The notes under the pieces are model-generated. The model searched no databases. It was not told the DNA's origin and saw only the letters and a list, made by a program, of their open reading frames with translations. Both the position numbers and the translations under genes were made by a program. Positions 48,816 through 57,878 of a stretch of DNA of 64,000 nt are shown here, in pieces. The first letter of the stretch is position 1. Each line of letters opens with the position of its first letter. The stretch comes from CBDFLD01 sp965249005 (GTDB taxonomy: Bacteria; Acidobacteriota; UBA6911), in the NCBI GenBank assembly GCA_965249005.1, contig CBDFLD010000011.1, forward strand, positions 68,222-132,221. Direction: 5' to 3'.

Positions 48816-50218
48816 CAATTGCATCCTTCCACCGTTGCCTCGAAGTTGAACCGATCCTTTCCGCTTCGTGTATCCTTGAATATCGTTCCACTCTGGCGAA
48901 CATCTTGCAGTAGCGAGGATTCTTCCAGCTTCGGGATCAGCTCGGTCGACGTGACGCTCGAGCCCGTGACCTTTATTTTCCCTCCACGGTTTTGGTACAT
49001 GTTCAGATACGTATCGGGAGGAAGGATCAAGGTGAACTCTTTGAGAATCTCGAGGTTGCAATCGCGCTTGCTCAACAGCTTTTCCATCGAGAGTGCTCTC
49101 GTGCGCAGCGCATCCGCCTCGTTGCTTATTTTCTGGACTTCCGCCACGCGCTGCTCGAGCGATCGGATCTCGGCGTCGAGCTTGCGGGCGAGCCCCTGTT
49201 CCTGAACGGTCTCGCGAAAGCCCATCGCGACCAGTAGCAGCAGCACGACAAGTCCCAGGACGGCGGCGGGCACATAAGCCCAGCGCCCCTGGCTTGCCCG
49301 CCGGTCCGGCGGCAAGAGGTCGAGCTGCAGGGCGGGCCGGCGAACCAAACCCGAAAGCGCCAGTGCCAGCGAGGTGGTCGCCTCGGGCAAATGCCGACGC
49401 TGAGCCACAGGCATTTCAAACCGGAGATCGCTCCCGAGCAGGGCACACTCCTCGAGATGCTCCTCCAGCTCCCGCCGGACTGGCTCCGATTCTTCGCCGG
49501 CCAGAAAAAGCTTTTCGATCGAATCATCAGGGCCGAGTCGTGACTTGCTCGCGGCCAATTCCAGTTCCTGTAAAATCACGTCCTTCCACGGGACCTCCGG
49601 GTCGCGGTCCGACCCTCGAGAGTACACGAGCTGGCCATCCTTGATTGCGATCAGGTCGAATCCCGCGCCCTTGAGATCGGCGATGATATAGGTCTTCGAC
49701 TTTCGTTCCTTCCGACCCTCGAGAAACAGGTTGGTCAAGGCCAGCGAGCTCACCAGGACCCTGGCCGGGTGGATGCCGAGCGTTTGGAGGGTCTCCAGAT
49801 ACCCGTCCAGAAGCGACTTACGGATGAGGACAAGGAGGACCTGGAGGCGTTTATCCTGCCGCGTCGACTTGAATGGAACATAATCGTAGTAGAACTTGTC
49901 CTCTTCGGTTGGCTCGAAGGACTGCACCTGATAAAAGACGACCTGCTTGAGGTTTCCCTCCACTTCCTTGGGAAGATCGAGCTGTCTCACCACCGCGTCT
50001 GCTCTTGGTATCCCCAGAACTATGTTTTCCGTATCGAGTCGGTTCTGTTTGAAGAACCCGCTGACTTCCCGTGCCACTTCCTTCGGGTCTCGTGACGCAT
50101 AGTCCACGATTCGATGGAAATGGGTAAAGACACCCGCTGAAAAATTGCTCTGCAAGCAAGACAAGACCAAGTCCCTGTCGCGTATCTCGACGCCGATGCT
50201 GGTTTTTATGTAAAACAT
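48815..50218 (-). CDS. gspL: Type II secretion protein GspL (PilM-PilN fusion)
   Basis: A 467-residue protein. The N-terminal cytoplasmic region (about 1-310) has an actin-like PilM fold ('YIKTSIGVEIRDRDLVLSCLQ', 'IIADLKGAGFDLIAIKDGQLVYSRG'). A membrane segment at about 318-338 and a PilN-like periplasmic part follow. GspL links the GspE ATPase to the inner-membrane platform. AGGA lies about nine bases before the ATG at 50218. It sits between gspK and gspM, the usual order. Confidence 0.88.
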   Translation of the reverse strand: MFYIKTSIGVEIRDRDLVLSCLQSNFSAGVFTHFHRIVDYASRDPKEVAREVSGFFKQNRLDTENIVLGIPRADAVVRQLDLPKEVEGNLKQVVFYQVQSFEPTEEDKFYYDYVPFKSTRQDKRLQVLLVLIRKSLLDGYLETLQTLGIHPARVLVSSLALTNLFLEGRKERKSKTYIIADLKGAGFDLIAIKDGQLVYSRGSDRDPEVPWKDVILQELELAASKSRLGPDDSIEKLFLAGEESEPVRRELEEHLEECALLGSDLRFEMPVAQRRHLPEATTSLALALSGLVRRPALQLDLLPPDRRASQGRWAYVPAAVLGLVVLLLLVAMGFRETVQEQGLARKLDAEIRSLEQRVAEVQKISNEADALRTRALSMEKLLSKRDCNLEILKEFTLILPPDTYLNMYQNRGGKIKVTGSSVTSTELIPKLEESSLLQDVRQSGTIFKDTRSGKDRFNFEATVEGCN

Positions 50219-50236
50219 GGGGCTGTTCCTACTCTC

Positions 50237-51226
50237 TCAAAAAGCAAGGTTCTCGTTCCAGTAGATGACCCGGTAGCCGCTCCCTTGTCGAGGATCCAAA
50301 CTCACCACCGATCGGATTACCCGCTTCACCCGCGAATGATTCATCGAAGCGGAGGCCGTCAAGGTATAAATTCCCGTCGGTTCGGTGCTCAACCAGGGAA
50401 GTGTACTGGCATTCAAGCTGGTCGCGATCTGAGCCGTGACCTCCGCAAGCGACTTGAAAGGCTCGATCTGCCGTCGCTCGAAGATGGTGGCCGCCGCCTG
50501 GGGTGGCATATCGGGAATAGACATCAACACCGGCAGAGGCGCGTGATTGACGTTGATCCGCTGGGAGGCCGAGTAGACGGTGACGTAGTCTCCCACTCCG
50601 TAGCGGCGGACGACGGTTCCGTCGGGCGCCCGATCTCGAAATCCGTAGAAAATATCGCGCGTGACGCCGCGCACGAGCAGCAGCTCTTCCACGGTATCCA
50701 TCGGCCCGTTCTTGGCATGGTATGGCTGGGGGAGGGATTGGTAGTATTCGTCCTCGGCACCGTTGAGCAGGGACAGCCTGTCCACATCCTTCCAGTCCAT
50801 GATGGAATCGGCAATGACATCCGAGTGCGGCGGTAAGATGCCCAGGACCGGCATCAACGCCCGCAGTTGCGCTACCGTTACGAAATTCAAATTGATCTTG
50901 CCCGATTCGTCCTGGATTTCCACCCGATAGGACCCTCCGCCGAACGCGCCTTCCACGAACCCCAGGTCCAGAGAATCGATGCTTGCCTGGGTCGACAGCC
51001 CCTGAACCCCAGGAAGCTGTCGTTTCTGCAGGAGCCGGTACATCGTCGCTGCCATCCCGGCACGAGCCACGTAATAGGCACTCGAAAGGTCCCGCGCGTT
51101 GCGCGCCGCGGAAACTTCGACCATCCCCTCCTTGGAGAAGCTCAGTGCGATAACGCTCAAGGCCACCAGAACCCAGAGCAACGCGATGAGAATGACCCCT
51201 CTCTCATCAGTGCGAATACTGGTCAT
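50237..51226 (-). CDS. gspK: Type II secretion minor pseudopilin GspK
   Basis: A 329-residue protein. Prepilin-type N-terminus 'RGVILIALLWVLVALSVIALSF' (Gly-Val cleavage position, no Glu at position 5 as is normal for GspK), then a large alpha domain with 'DESGKINLNF', 'DWKDVD' and 'INVNHAPLPVLMSIP'. GspK caps the pseudopilus with GspI and GspJ. GGAGG lies ten bases before the ATG. Confidence 0.9.
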   Translation of the reverse strand: MTSIRTDERGVILIALLWVLVALSVIALSFSKEGMVEVSAARNARDLSSAYYVARAGMAATMYRLLQKRQLPGVQGLSTQASIDSLDLGFVEGAFGGGSYRVEIQDESGKINLNFVTVAQLRALMPVLGILPPHSDVIADSIMDWKDVDRLSLLNGAEDEYYQSLPQPYHAKNGPMDTVEELLLVRGVTRDIFYGFRDRAPDGTVVRRYGVGDYVTVYSASQRINVNHAPLPVLMSIPDMPPQAAATIFERRQIEPFKSLAEVTAQIATSLNASTLPWLSTEPTGIYTLTASASMNHSRVKRVIRSVVSLDPRQGSGYRVIYWNENLAF

Positions 51227-51259
51227 CTTCAGGAAACCTCCGTTGGCACTATCCGCCGT

Positions 51260-52018
51260 TCATCTGTTCCGACGCGGATCATCTTCGGCGAACCTCCGGG
51301 GCCTTGACTCAAATGGGTTCTGGAAACTGAGACGCCGGTCATAGGTCTTGGCCATGATCGGAATCACTATGCGCCTCGCCACAGGATTTCCCCCCTCGAG
51401 AGATTCCATGGACATCGAAATCGCCCTCGGCAACACGCCCATGCTTTGCGCATCCCACTCCGGCAACCACCCGGCGGGACGGTTGATCCCGCCTTCATCG
51501 AAGTACTCGAACGAGAAATTGGTCAGGTGCTCGAACAGGGGAACCAGAGATTCCTCTTCTCGGTCAAACACGCTCTCTCGTCCGGGATCCAGCCCGAGGA
51601 ACTGGGCCTCTCTCTCAACAAGGGTGTAGGTACCGGCCACATCTTCGACAACGTCGTAGGACACCATTGTCAGGCCTGGGTTGTCCATGAAACGAAAAGA
51701 GCTCAGGCTGATGAACTGGACGCTGTCAGACGCACCGGAAAAGATGGGATAAAGGGCTCCGCCCGTTTGAAGAGTCGCGGGCGCGGTAAGACCATAGATC
51801 GAGGCCACTTGTTTGTGCATCATGTCATTGATATTTCGCTCTCGCTGACTGAAATCAATGATTTCCGTGCCCCGGGTCCAGGAAGTGAGCGCGATGCGAA
51901 AAACCGACCAGAGCACCACCGACATCATGGCCACGATCGTCACCGCCACCACCATCTCCAGGAGGGTAAAGCCTGACTGTGAGGCCATTGGGCCATTGGT
52001 GGAATCATGGCTTCGCAT
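51260..52018 (-). CDS. gspJ: Type II secretion minor pseudopilin GspJ
   Basis: A 252-residue pseudopilin: 'SGFTLLEMVVAVTIVAMMSVVLW' prepilin motif with Glu at position 5, followed by a beta-rich domain ('FIEYFDEGG'-like segment 'FSFEYFDEGGINRPAGWLPEWD'). It starts four bases after the gspI stop. It forms the pseudopilus tip with GspI and GspK. Confidence 0.9.
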   Translation of the reverse strand: MRSHDSTNGPMASQSGFTLLEMVVAVTIVAMMSVVLWSVFRIALTSWTRGTEIIDFSQRERNINDMMHKQVASIYGLTAPATLQTGGALYPIFSGASDSVQFISLSSFRFMDNPGLTMVSYDVVEDVAGTYTLVEREAQFLGLDPGRESVFDREEESLVPLFEHLTNFSFEYFDEGGINRPAGWLPEWDAQSMGVLPRAISMSMESLEGGNPVARRIVIPIMAKTYDRRLSFQNPFESRPRRFAEDDPRRNR

Positions 52019-52022
52019 ACCG

Positions 52023-52475
52023 CTACCTTTCCCGAGGCGGTGTGTTACCGACGTCGCGTGTGCTCACGAGTTTCAAGGTGTGCATCTGAAACTCCTTTTG
52101 CCCAGCTGGGCTGATGATGTCGACAGCGTAAGAGAGCAAACGGAAAGGAAACTGTGCTTGCAGGGTTGATGGAGGCAACGCGAGCCAATCCTGCTGCGGC
52201 CCATAGTCCGCGATTTCAAGCGTCCACAGTGTCCCGTCCGGAAAATCGCCCTGCAACGTCGTGGGCTCCCGCGTACCATCGTCCAGCAGCGCGATTTCTA
52301 GAACTGACTCGGCGTATTCGACGGCGCGTTCCCGATGATGCACCTCTCGGATGTTTTTCAACGATCCGGAAATGAGAGACATGGTAAGGGCCGTGCCCAC
52401 TCCGAGAATCCCAAGTGCGACCACAACCTCCAGAAGAGTGAAGCCAGCCATGGACCGAGCGCGTTTGCGTTTCAT
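52023..52475 (-). CDS. gspI: Type II secretion minor pseudopilin GspI
   Basis: A 150-residue pseudopilin with 'MAGFTLLEVVVALGILGVGTALTMSLISGSL' and 'RAVEYAESVLEIALLDD', typical of GspI/GspV. It is translationally coupled to gspH: the start and stop share ATGA at 52472-52475. It nucleates the tip complex with GspJ and GspK. Confidence 0.88.
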   Translation of the reverse strand: MKRKRARSMAGFTLLEVVVALGILGVGTALTMSLISGSLKNIREVHHRERAVEYAESVLEIALLDDGTREPTTLQGDFPDGTLWTLEIADYGPQQDWLALPPSTLQAQFPFRLLSYAVDIISPAGQKEFQMHTLKLVSTRDVGNTPPRER

Positions 52476-52945
52476 CGGGTCGTGTCCTCAGGCTTCGAGA
52501 TCCGGGCTCCTCCGGTAATCGGATCGGTCACCACGCTCACGACACCACCGGTTGTCGAGCGCAACCGGATCTGCGTCGGATCCGAGCTCCCGTTGGGGCG
52601 AAAACGGACAACTGCGGGTCCCTCGGGGACCTCGTTCCCCGCCACCAGGATTCGATCGACCGAAACCTCCCAGGGTAGCTTGAATTCTCTTGCTCCCGAG
52701 CCCAGCTCATCCGTCAGAGTCAACCGACCCAGTTCCTTGTCGATCGTGACCCGCATGCCGACCTGGCGCGTGATTGCGGTTTCGCGCGCGTACCGCATCG
52801 TGTTGAGCACGTCTCTGCTGCTGGCTCGCAACTTCAGGCTTGCCGAGCCCCTTGATAGAGACGGGTAGCTCAAGGCCACGGCAAACCCGATCACGAGGAG
52901 GACCATCACCAGTTCCAGAAGCGTAAAGCCCTTTTGTTCGACCAC
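52472..52945 (-). CDS. gspH: Type II secretion minor pseudopilin GspH
   Basis: A 157-residue pseudopilin: 'QKGFTLLELVMVLLVIGFAVALSYPSL', then 'SSRDVLNTMRYARETAITRQVGMRVTID', the usual GspH helix and strands. It starts 15 bases after the gspG stop and overlaps gspI by four bases. It adds to the pseudopilus below the tip. Confidence 0.88.
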   Translation of the reverse strand: MVEQKGFTLLELVMVLLVIGFAVALSYPSLSRGSASLKLRASSRDVLNTMRYARETAITRQVGMRVTIDKELGRLTLTDELGSGAREFKLPWEVSVDRILVAGNEVPEGPAVVRFRPNGSSDPTQIRLRSTTGGVVSVVTDPITGGARISKPEDTTR

Positions 52946-52960
52946 GCTGCAGATCTCCGG

Positions 52961-53395
52961 TCAGTTCCAGTTGGTAACGTCGGCGTTCTCGTTGTCGCCG
53001 CCCTCGACGCCGTCGGGCCCGTAGGAAAACAGATCGAAATCCCCATGGGTTCCCGGCGACCGATACACATAGAGCTTTCCCCAGGGGTCCTTGGGGAGCG
53101 TACTCTTTTGCAGGTAGGGGCCTCTCCAAGCCTCGAGGTTTCCTGGGTTTTGAGTCAATGCCTCCAGTCCTTCACTGCTGTTTGGCATTCTTCCGACATC
53201 CAGCGAGAACAGCTGGATCGCCCCTTCCAGTTCTTTGATTTGAATCTTGGCAATCTGCTCCTTCCCTCGAGCGAGCTTGTCGTAGACCCTCGGGCCGACG
53301 ACGGCAGCCAGCAATCCTAAAATGACGAGCACAACAATGAGCTCGATGAGCGAGAAGCCCTTCTCCGATTTCCGATCTTGAAACGTGCTGATCAT
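52961..53395 (-). CDS. gspG: Type II secretion major pseudopilin GspG
   Basis: A 144-residue major pseudopilin with 'EKGFSLIELIVVLVILGLLAAVVGPRV', 'LKDPWG'-type 'LPKDPWGKLYVYRSPG' and the calcium-loop C-terminus 'FDLFSYGPDGVEGGDNENADVTNW'. GGAGG lies ten bases before the ATG. A 144-base gap from gspF may hold its own promoter, but no clear one is seen. Confidence 0.95.
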   Translation of the reverse strand: MISTFQDRKSEKGFSLIELIVVLVILGLLAAVVGPRVYDKLARGKEQIAKIQIKELEGAIQLFSLDVGRMPNSSEGLEALTQNPGNLEAWRGPYLQKSTLPKDPWGKLYVYRSPGTHGDFDLFSYGPDGVEGGDNENADVTNWN

Positions 53396-53539
53396 TTGTC
53401 ATCTACCTCCGTCTTTTCTTTAGTCTGCTCACCATCCGCCTTCCGCTCTGCGCCCCTTTTTCGGAAGTCGCTGGTCGTCAGGGCGGAAAGCGAAACCGTC
53501 GGTATCATCCAAACCTGTTCGTCCTTGTCATACGGTTTC

Positions 53540-54760
53540 CTATAAAGGCACATCCTGGATACTGAATATGGCCAGCAGCATGGACACCACGATGGTACCG
53601 ATGACGATCCCCATGACCAGAATCAGGGCCGGCTCGAAGAAAGCGATCAGGTTCTTGACAGAATTCCGGACTTCGTTGTCGTAGACGTCGGACACCTGCA
53701 GGAGCATCGTATCCAGTCTTCCCGATTCTTCGCCTACCTCGATCAGGTGCATCGCCAGCGGTGGGAAAGCGCCGCTTTGCTTCATCGGCCTGGCGATGCC
53801 TTCGCCCTTCTTGATCCCGTTGCGAACCGGCTCGATCATGGTCGCGATACCTTGATTAGCAATAACCTCCCTCACGATCGTCATTCCCTGCAGGAGCGGA
53901 ACTCCACTGTGGATCAAGGTGCCCAGCGTTTTCGCGAATCGCGCGACTTCCATTTTTTGCAGAACGACCCCGAGCAGGGGAATCCGTAGCAGGGTCTGGT
54001 CCCACTTCAACCGCCCTTCCACGGTGGTGCGATAGCGCCGAATCATCAAGGGACCGAAAAGGAACGCGAGGATGACAGCCCACCAATAGCCGATGAGAAA
54101 ATCGCTGAAGCCTTTCAGGATGGCCATGGGCAGAGGAAGAGGCAACCCCATGTCCTCAAAAATCATCGCAAAGCGCGGCACGACGAACAGCGTGAGCACG
54201 ACGACCGAGCATATTCCCACCACGGACAAGAGAACGGGATAGATCAAGGCGCCGATCATGTAGGAGCGGAGGTTCTCGCTCGTCTCGAGAAAAACAACCA
54301 GGCGTCCCAAGATCTCGTCCAGTACTCCCCCGACCTCACCTGCCTTCACCATGTTGACGTAGATGCGGGGAAACGTTTCCGGGTACTTGCCCAAACCTTC
54401 TGAGAGAGACTTTCCCGCCTTGATCTCGTCCAGGACATCTTGGACAATGCGCGCAAGGGCGGGGTTTTCAGAAAGCTGTGCGAGTACCGACAGGCTCCGA
54501 TCCAGCGGGATGCCAGACCGTACCAGGGTATGAAGCTCCTGAGTGAACACGAGTAGGTCCTTGCGCCGGACCTTCGTGCGTTTCCACGGCCACTCGATTT
54601 CCTTCTCCAGGATGGACTTCCCGGCGGACATGCCGACCTGCATTGGAAGCAATCCCATATCGTGCAGCTTCGCGCTGACCGCACCGCCATCGGCTGCTTC
54701 CATGGACCCCTCGACAACTTTTCCCTCGTGCGTCGTCGCTCGATAGGTAAAGGCGGGCAT
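53540..54760 (-). CDS. gspF: Type II secretion inner-membrane platform protein GspF
   Basis: A 406-residue protein with two repeated cytoplasmic GspF domains ('LLVFTQELHTLVRSGIPLDRSL', 'VARFAKTLGTLIHSGVPLLQGM') and three membrane segments. 'GIVIGTIVVSMLLAIFSI' ends the protein. It links the GspE ATPase to the pseudopilus base. GGGAAG precedes the ATG at 54760 by nine bases. Confidence 0.95.
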   Translation of the reverse strand: MPAFTYRATTHEGKVVEGSMEAADGGAVSAKLHDMGLLPMQVGMSAGKSILEKEIEWPWKRTKVRRKDLLVFTQELHTLVRSGIPLDRSLSVLAQLSENPALARIVQDVLDEIKAGKSLSEGLGKYPETFPRIYVNMVKAGEVGGVLDEILGRLVVFLETSENLRSYMIGALIYPVLLSVVGICSVVVLTLFVVPRFAMIFEDMGLPLPLPMAILKGFSDFLIGYWWAVILAFLFGPLMIRRYRTTVEGRLKWDQTLLRIPLLGVVLQKMEVARFAKTLGTLIHSGVPLLQGMTIVREVIANQGIATMIEPVRNGIKKGEGIARPMKQSGAFPPLAMHLIEVGEESGRLDTMLLQVSDVYDNEVRNSVKNLIAFFEPALILVMGIVIGTIVVSMLLAIFSIQDVPL

Positions 54761-54847
54761 TTATTTACTTCCCGTGCGCGAATCTTGCCGTCGCACTTTC
54801 AGGTTGATTCTCCGGTCCCGTGGATCACGCACCTTTGCTTTCCCTTT

Positions 54848-56581
54848 TCATGAGTCCTGTGACACCCGAAGAACTTCCGAGATGGTCGTAGTCCCCTCGT
54901 GCACCTTCAGCCATCCGTCCTCTCTCAAGGAACGCATGCCCGACTGGATGGCCGCTTTGCGTAGAACGTTGGCGTCAGCCTTGCCCATGGTGAGTTTTCG
55001 AATCTCGTCCGTCATGATCATGAGCTCATAGATACCGACCCGGCCGACAAAGCCGGTCTGGCCGCACTCCTCGCATCCCTTTCCCTGGAAGAAACGGGAG
55101 CCGTTTTGCCCATTCCCCGCTTGCCCGTGGTGAAAACCGATCTCCTCCAGCATCTCCCGCACCGGATGCACTTCCTCTTTGCAAGCGGGACAGATGACCC
55201 GGACTAGACGCTGAGCCAGTACTCCAAGCAGGGACGACGCGATCAGGTAGTCCTCCGCACCCATGTCCACCAGACGAGTGATCGCGCTCGGCGCGTCGTT
55301 GGTATGCAGCGTCGAGAAGACCAAATGGCCCGTGAGGGCAGCCCGGATGGCGATCTCGGCGGTTTCCAGGTCGCGCACCTCGCCCACCATGACCACATCG
55401 GGATCCTGCCGCACGATATGACGCAACCCCGCGCCGAAGGTCAGGCCGATTTGTGCGTTTACCGGAATCTGGTTGATCCCGTCCATCTGATACTCGATCG
55501 GGTCTTCGATCGTGATGATCTTCTTGTCTGGCAGGTTGATCGTACTCAAGGCACTGTAGAGTGTCGTCGTCTTGCCGCTCCCGGTCGGGCCGGTAACCAG
55601 CAGAATCCCGTGGGGGCGCCGGATCAGGTCTTCGAAGCTCGCACGCGAGTCCGCCGGGAACCCCAGCCGGCCGACGTCGTACAGATCGTCGTTGCTCTTG
55701 TCGAGAATCCGCATGACGACACTTTCCCCGTACAACGTCGGTAGTGTCGAAACCCGCAAGTCAATGTCTTTGCCGAGCACCTTTAGCTTGATCCTCCCAT
55801 CCTGAGGAAGACGTCTCTCGGCAATGTTCATCTTCGCCATGATCTTGACGCGGCTCAAAACCGCCGCCTTGAGCTTCTTGGGCGGAGACTCCACGTCGTG
55901 CAGGATCCCATCGATCCGGTAACGGACCTTGAGGTCCTTCTCGAAAGGCTCGATGTGGATGTCGCTGGCCCGGCTCTCAATCGCTTTGGAGATAATGACG
56001 TTCACCAGACGAATGACCGGTGCCTCCGATGCAAGGTCCTTGAGCTGTTCGATGTCCTCGATGTCGTCCGTCAAATTCTCGATGTCTTCGTCGTCAATCC
56101 CTTCGATAATCCGACCCAGCATGGAACTGGCCGAGCCGTAGCACCTTTCCAGGTTGTCCATTATTTCGCTCTCGGCCCCGAGCAGCGTCCTGATCTCGAA
56201 CCCGGTTGCTTGGCGAACCGAATCGACCGTGGCGTGGTCCAGCGGGTCGGTCATCGCGAGGGTCAGAAGCGAATCCTCCAGCGCGACGGGGACGAGCTTG
56301 CACTGTTTCATGAAACGGTAGGTCAAGACGCTCTCCAGAACCGGAACGGCCGGATACTCAGATCCGACAACGGCCGCAACTCCGAGATGTTCGGATAGAA
56401 CGTCCAGGCAATCCCGCTCGGAAACATAGCCGAGGTCGACGAGGATCTTGCCGAGCTTTTCCCGCGACTCTGTTTGCAGATTCAAAGCCGTTCGAATCTC
56501 CTCCTCGTCGACCAGGCCCCTCTCCAGAAAGACCTCGCCTATCAGCTTCCGGGATTTCAGTGCAGCGACCTTAATACTCAA
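54848..56581 (-). CDS. gspE: Type II secretion ATPase GspE
   Basis: A 577-residue ATPase. An N-terminal MshEN-type domain ('LIGEVFLERGLVDEEEIRTALNLQ') precedes a Walker A GPTGSGKT at 331-338, Asp box and Walker B ('VMVGEVRDLETAEIA'), and a four-Cys zinc element (464, 467, 503, 506). It powers pseudopilus assembly in the cytoplasm. The start is a TTG at 56581, eleven bases inside the preceding gene; coupling is likely. The insertion between the zinc Cys pairs is longer than usual. Confidence 0.95.
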   Translation of the reverse strand: MSIKVAALKSRKLIGEVFLERGLVDEEEIRTALNLQTESREKLGKILVDLGYVSERDCLDVLSEHLGVAAVVGSEYPAVPVLESVLTYRFMKQCKLVPVALEDSLLTLAMTDPLDHATVDSVRQATGFEIRTLLGAESEIMDNLERCYGSASSMLGRIIEGIDDEDIENLTDDIEDIEQLKDLASEAPVIRLVNVIISKAIESRASDIHIEPFEKDLKVRYRIDGILHDVESPPKKLKAAVLSRVKIMAKMNIAERRLPQDGRIKLKVLGKDIDLRVSTLPTLYGESVVMRILDKSNDDLYDVGRLGFPADSRASFEDLIRRPHGILLVTGPTGSGKTTTLYSALSTINLPDKKIITIEDPIEYQMDGINQIPVNAQIGLTFGAGLRHIVRQDPDVVMVGEVRDLETAEIAIRAALTGHLVFSTLHTNDAPSAITRLVDMGAEDYLIASSLLGVLAQRLVRVICPACKEEVHPVREMLEEIGFHHGQAGNGQNGSRFFQGKGCEECGQTGFVGRVGIYELMIMTDEIRKLTMGKADANVLRKAAIQSGMRSLREDGWLKVHEGTTTISEVLRVSQDS

Positions 56582-57155
56582 AAATATTCATCCTCTTCTT
56601 CAGTTCTTGCCACTGACTGGTTTTCCGCGACAGCTCCTCGAGGTCTTTCTTTTGCGCCCGGAGAATCATCGTCTTGTTGAAGTTCTCCTGCTCGGGAAAG
56701 TTCCGGTCCTCGACGTAGGCAACAATGGTAACGGACTCCTGTCCCTTTATCTGAGGGAGCCGGCCGCCGTGAGTCAGCAGGAGTTGAATCAACTTTTCTG
56801 TGAGCTCCTCCAGGCGGCGTTTCTTCTCCTTCGGGGTGATGGATTTGATGCGAACCTCGCCGAAAGGAGTGTTTCGAACTGCGCGGTGAATATTGATCAG
56901 GAAGTTGAAAACTACTCCGTAGCCGGAGAGATAGACCCCCTTCGGCCTTTGAACCAGAGCGAAGTTGTACGGAAATGTCTGCTGCAAGACGGAGTCGATC
57001 GCGTTCTCGACAAACTGGATCTCCCGGCGAGTCGAAGGATAGTCGATCTCGACTTCCCCTTGCGGTGCGCCATGGGCCGCAGCTGCTATGCCCTCCCCGG
57101 CCGCTGGGATGACGGCTAGCATGATCCAGGATACCGTTCGTGTTTTCCAGTTCAC
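56571..57155 (-). CDS. Exported protein of unknown function upstream of gspE
   Basis: I do not recognise this family. A GTG at 57155 with GGAAGG eight bases upstream gives 194 residues; an earlier in-frame start at 57272 overlaps the anti-sigma gene. A signal peptide ('SWIMLAVIPAAGEGIAAAAHG') is followed by a compact alpha/beta region ('IQFVENAIDSVLQQTFPYNFALVQRPKGVYLSGYGVVFNFLIN') and a helical C-terminus rich in Lys and Glu. It overlaps gspE by 11 bases, so it is coupled to the secretion genes and lies between them and the sigma/anti-sigma pair. It could be a regulator or a periplasmic accessory of the system. Confidence 0.6.
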   Translation of the reverse strand: MNWKTRTVSWIMLAVIPAAGEGIAAAAHGAPQGEVEIDYPSTRREIQFVENAIDSVLQQTFPYNFALVQRPKGVYLSGYGVVFNFLINIHRAVRNTPFGEVRIKSITPKEKKRRLEELTEKLIQLLLTHGGRLPQIKGQESVTIVAYVEDRNFPEQENFNKTMILRAQKKDLEELSRKTSQWQELKKRMNIFEY

Positions 57156-57207
57156 CGTTGTCACCTTCCTTGTACGAGTGCGGCGGGTTGCTCCGCCCTC
57201 GGTTTCA

Positions 57208-57786
57208 TCAATTCCGTGTCGTCGCCGCGCTGAAGTGGGCCGTCCGGAGATACGTGTCGATGTCGCTTTCAATGAAGTCCAGCATCTGCTGAATCATGAG
57301 TCGATTCGTTTCCATTGTCTGCATCTCACTCTCATCGAGCGCTCTGATGAGGAGGCTTCGGACTTCGTCTTTGGTGTAGTACTTCGAGAGCTGCGTCTCA
57401 CCCGGTGCCGAAAAGACATGGGTACGAACCATGAAACCTTCTTGATCCCACCGAAGTTCGGCATTTCTAACAACCAGGAAAGCCAGCAGCAAAGAGGCCG
57501 CGATCAAACCGTAACGCACCGCGTGGGCGAGCGAAAAAGCACCTGGCTGGGAGGCACCACCGGACGACGCGGGGGAGGAGAGTTTAGCGGGAATGTCCAC
57601 GGGTCGCGGTGGGGTCTCGTCTCTCCAAGAGCGGAGCGCGGACTGAACTTCCTGGAGCTCGTTCAGTTCGTTCTGACACCTCGCGCACGACTTCACGTGC
57701 GCCCTGAGCCCCGGGCTCGCTGAGGGACTTCCCTTCTCCGCGTACAGCAACTCCACCAGTTTCTCTTGAATCTCATCACAACGCAT
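57208..57786 (-). CDS. Zinc-finger anti-sigma factor, single membrane span
   Basis: A 192-residue protein with the zf-HC2 pattern 'AHVKSCARCQNEL' near residue 30, a linker, and a membrane segment at about 91-105 ('YGLIAASLLLAFLVV'). The outside part of about 85 residues is helical ('DEVRSLLIRALDESEMQTMETNRLMIQQMLDFIESD'). AGGAGGTG lies nine bases before the ATG. It follows its probable ECF sigma factor by 92 bases and precedes the secretion cluster. Confidence 0.85.
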   Translation of the reverse strand: MRCDEIQEKLVELLYAEKGSPSASPGLRAHVKSCARCQNELNELQEVQSALRSWRDETPPRPVDIPAKLSSPASSGGASQPGAFSLAHAVRYGLIAASLLLAFLVVRNAELRWDQEGFMVRTHVFSAPGETQLSKYYTKDEVRSLLIRALDESEMQTMETNRLMIQQMLDFIESDIDTYLRTAHFSAATTRN

Positions 57787-57878
57787 GGTTCGACACCTCC
57801 TCGATCAACGGGCCCAACCTGAGAATGATTCCCGCTCGAGCAACAGTTTGCGGCACCGACGGTGGCTCGAGCAAACGA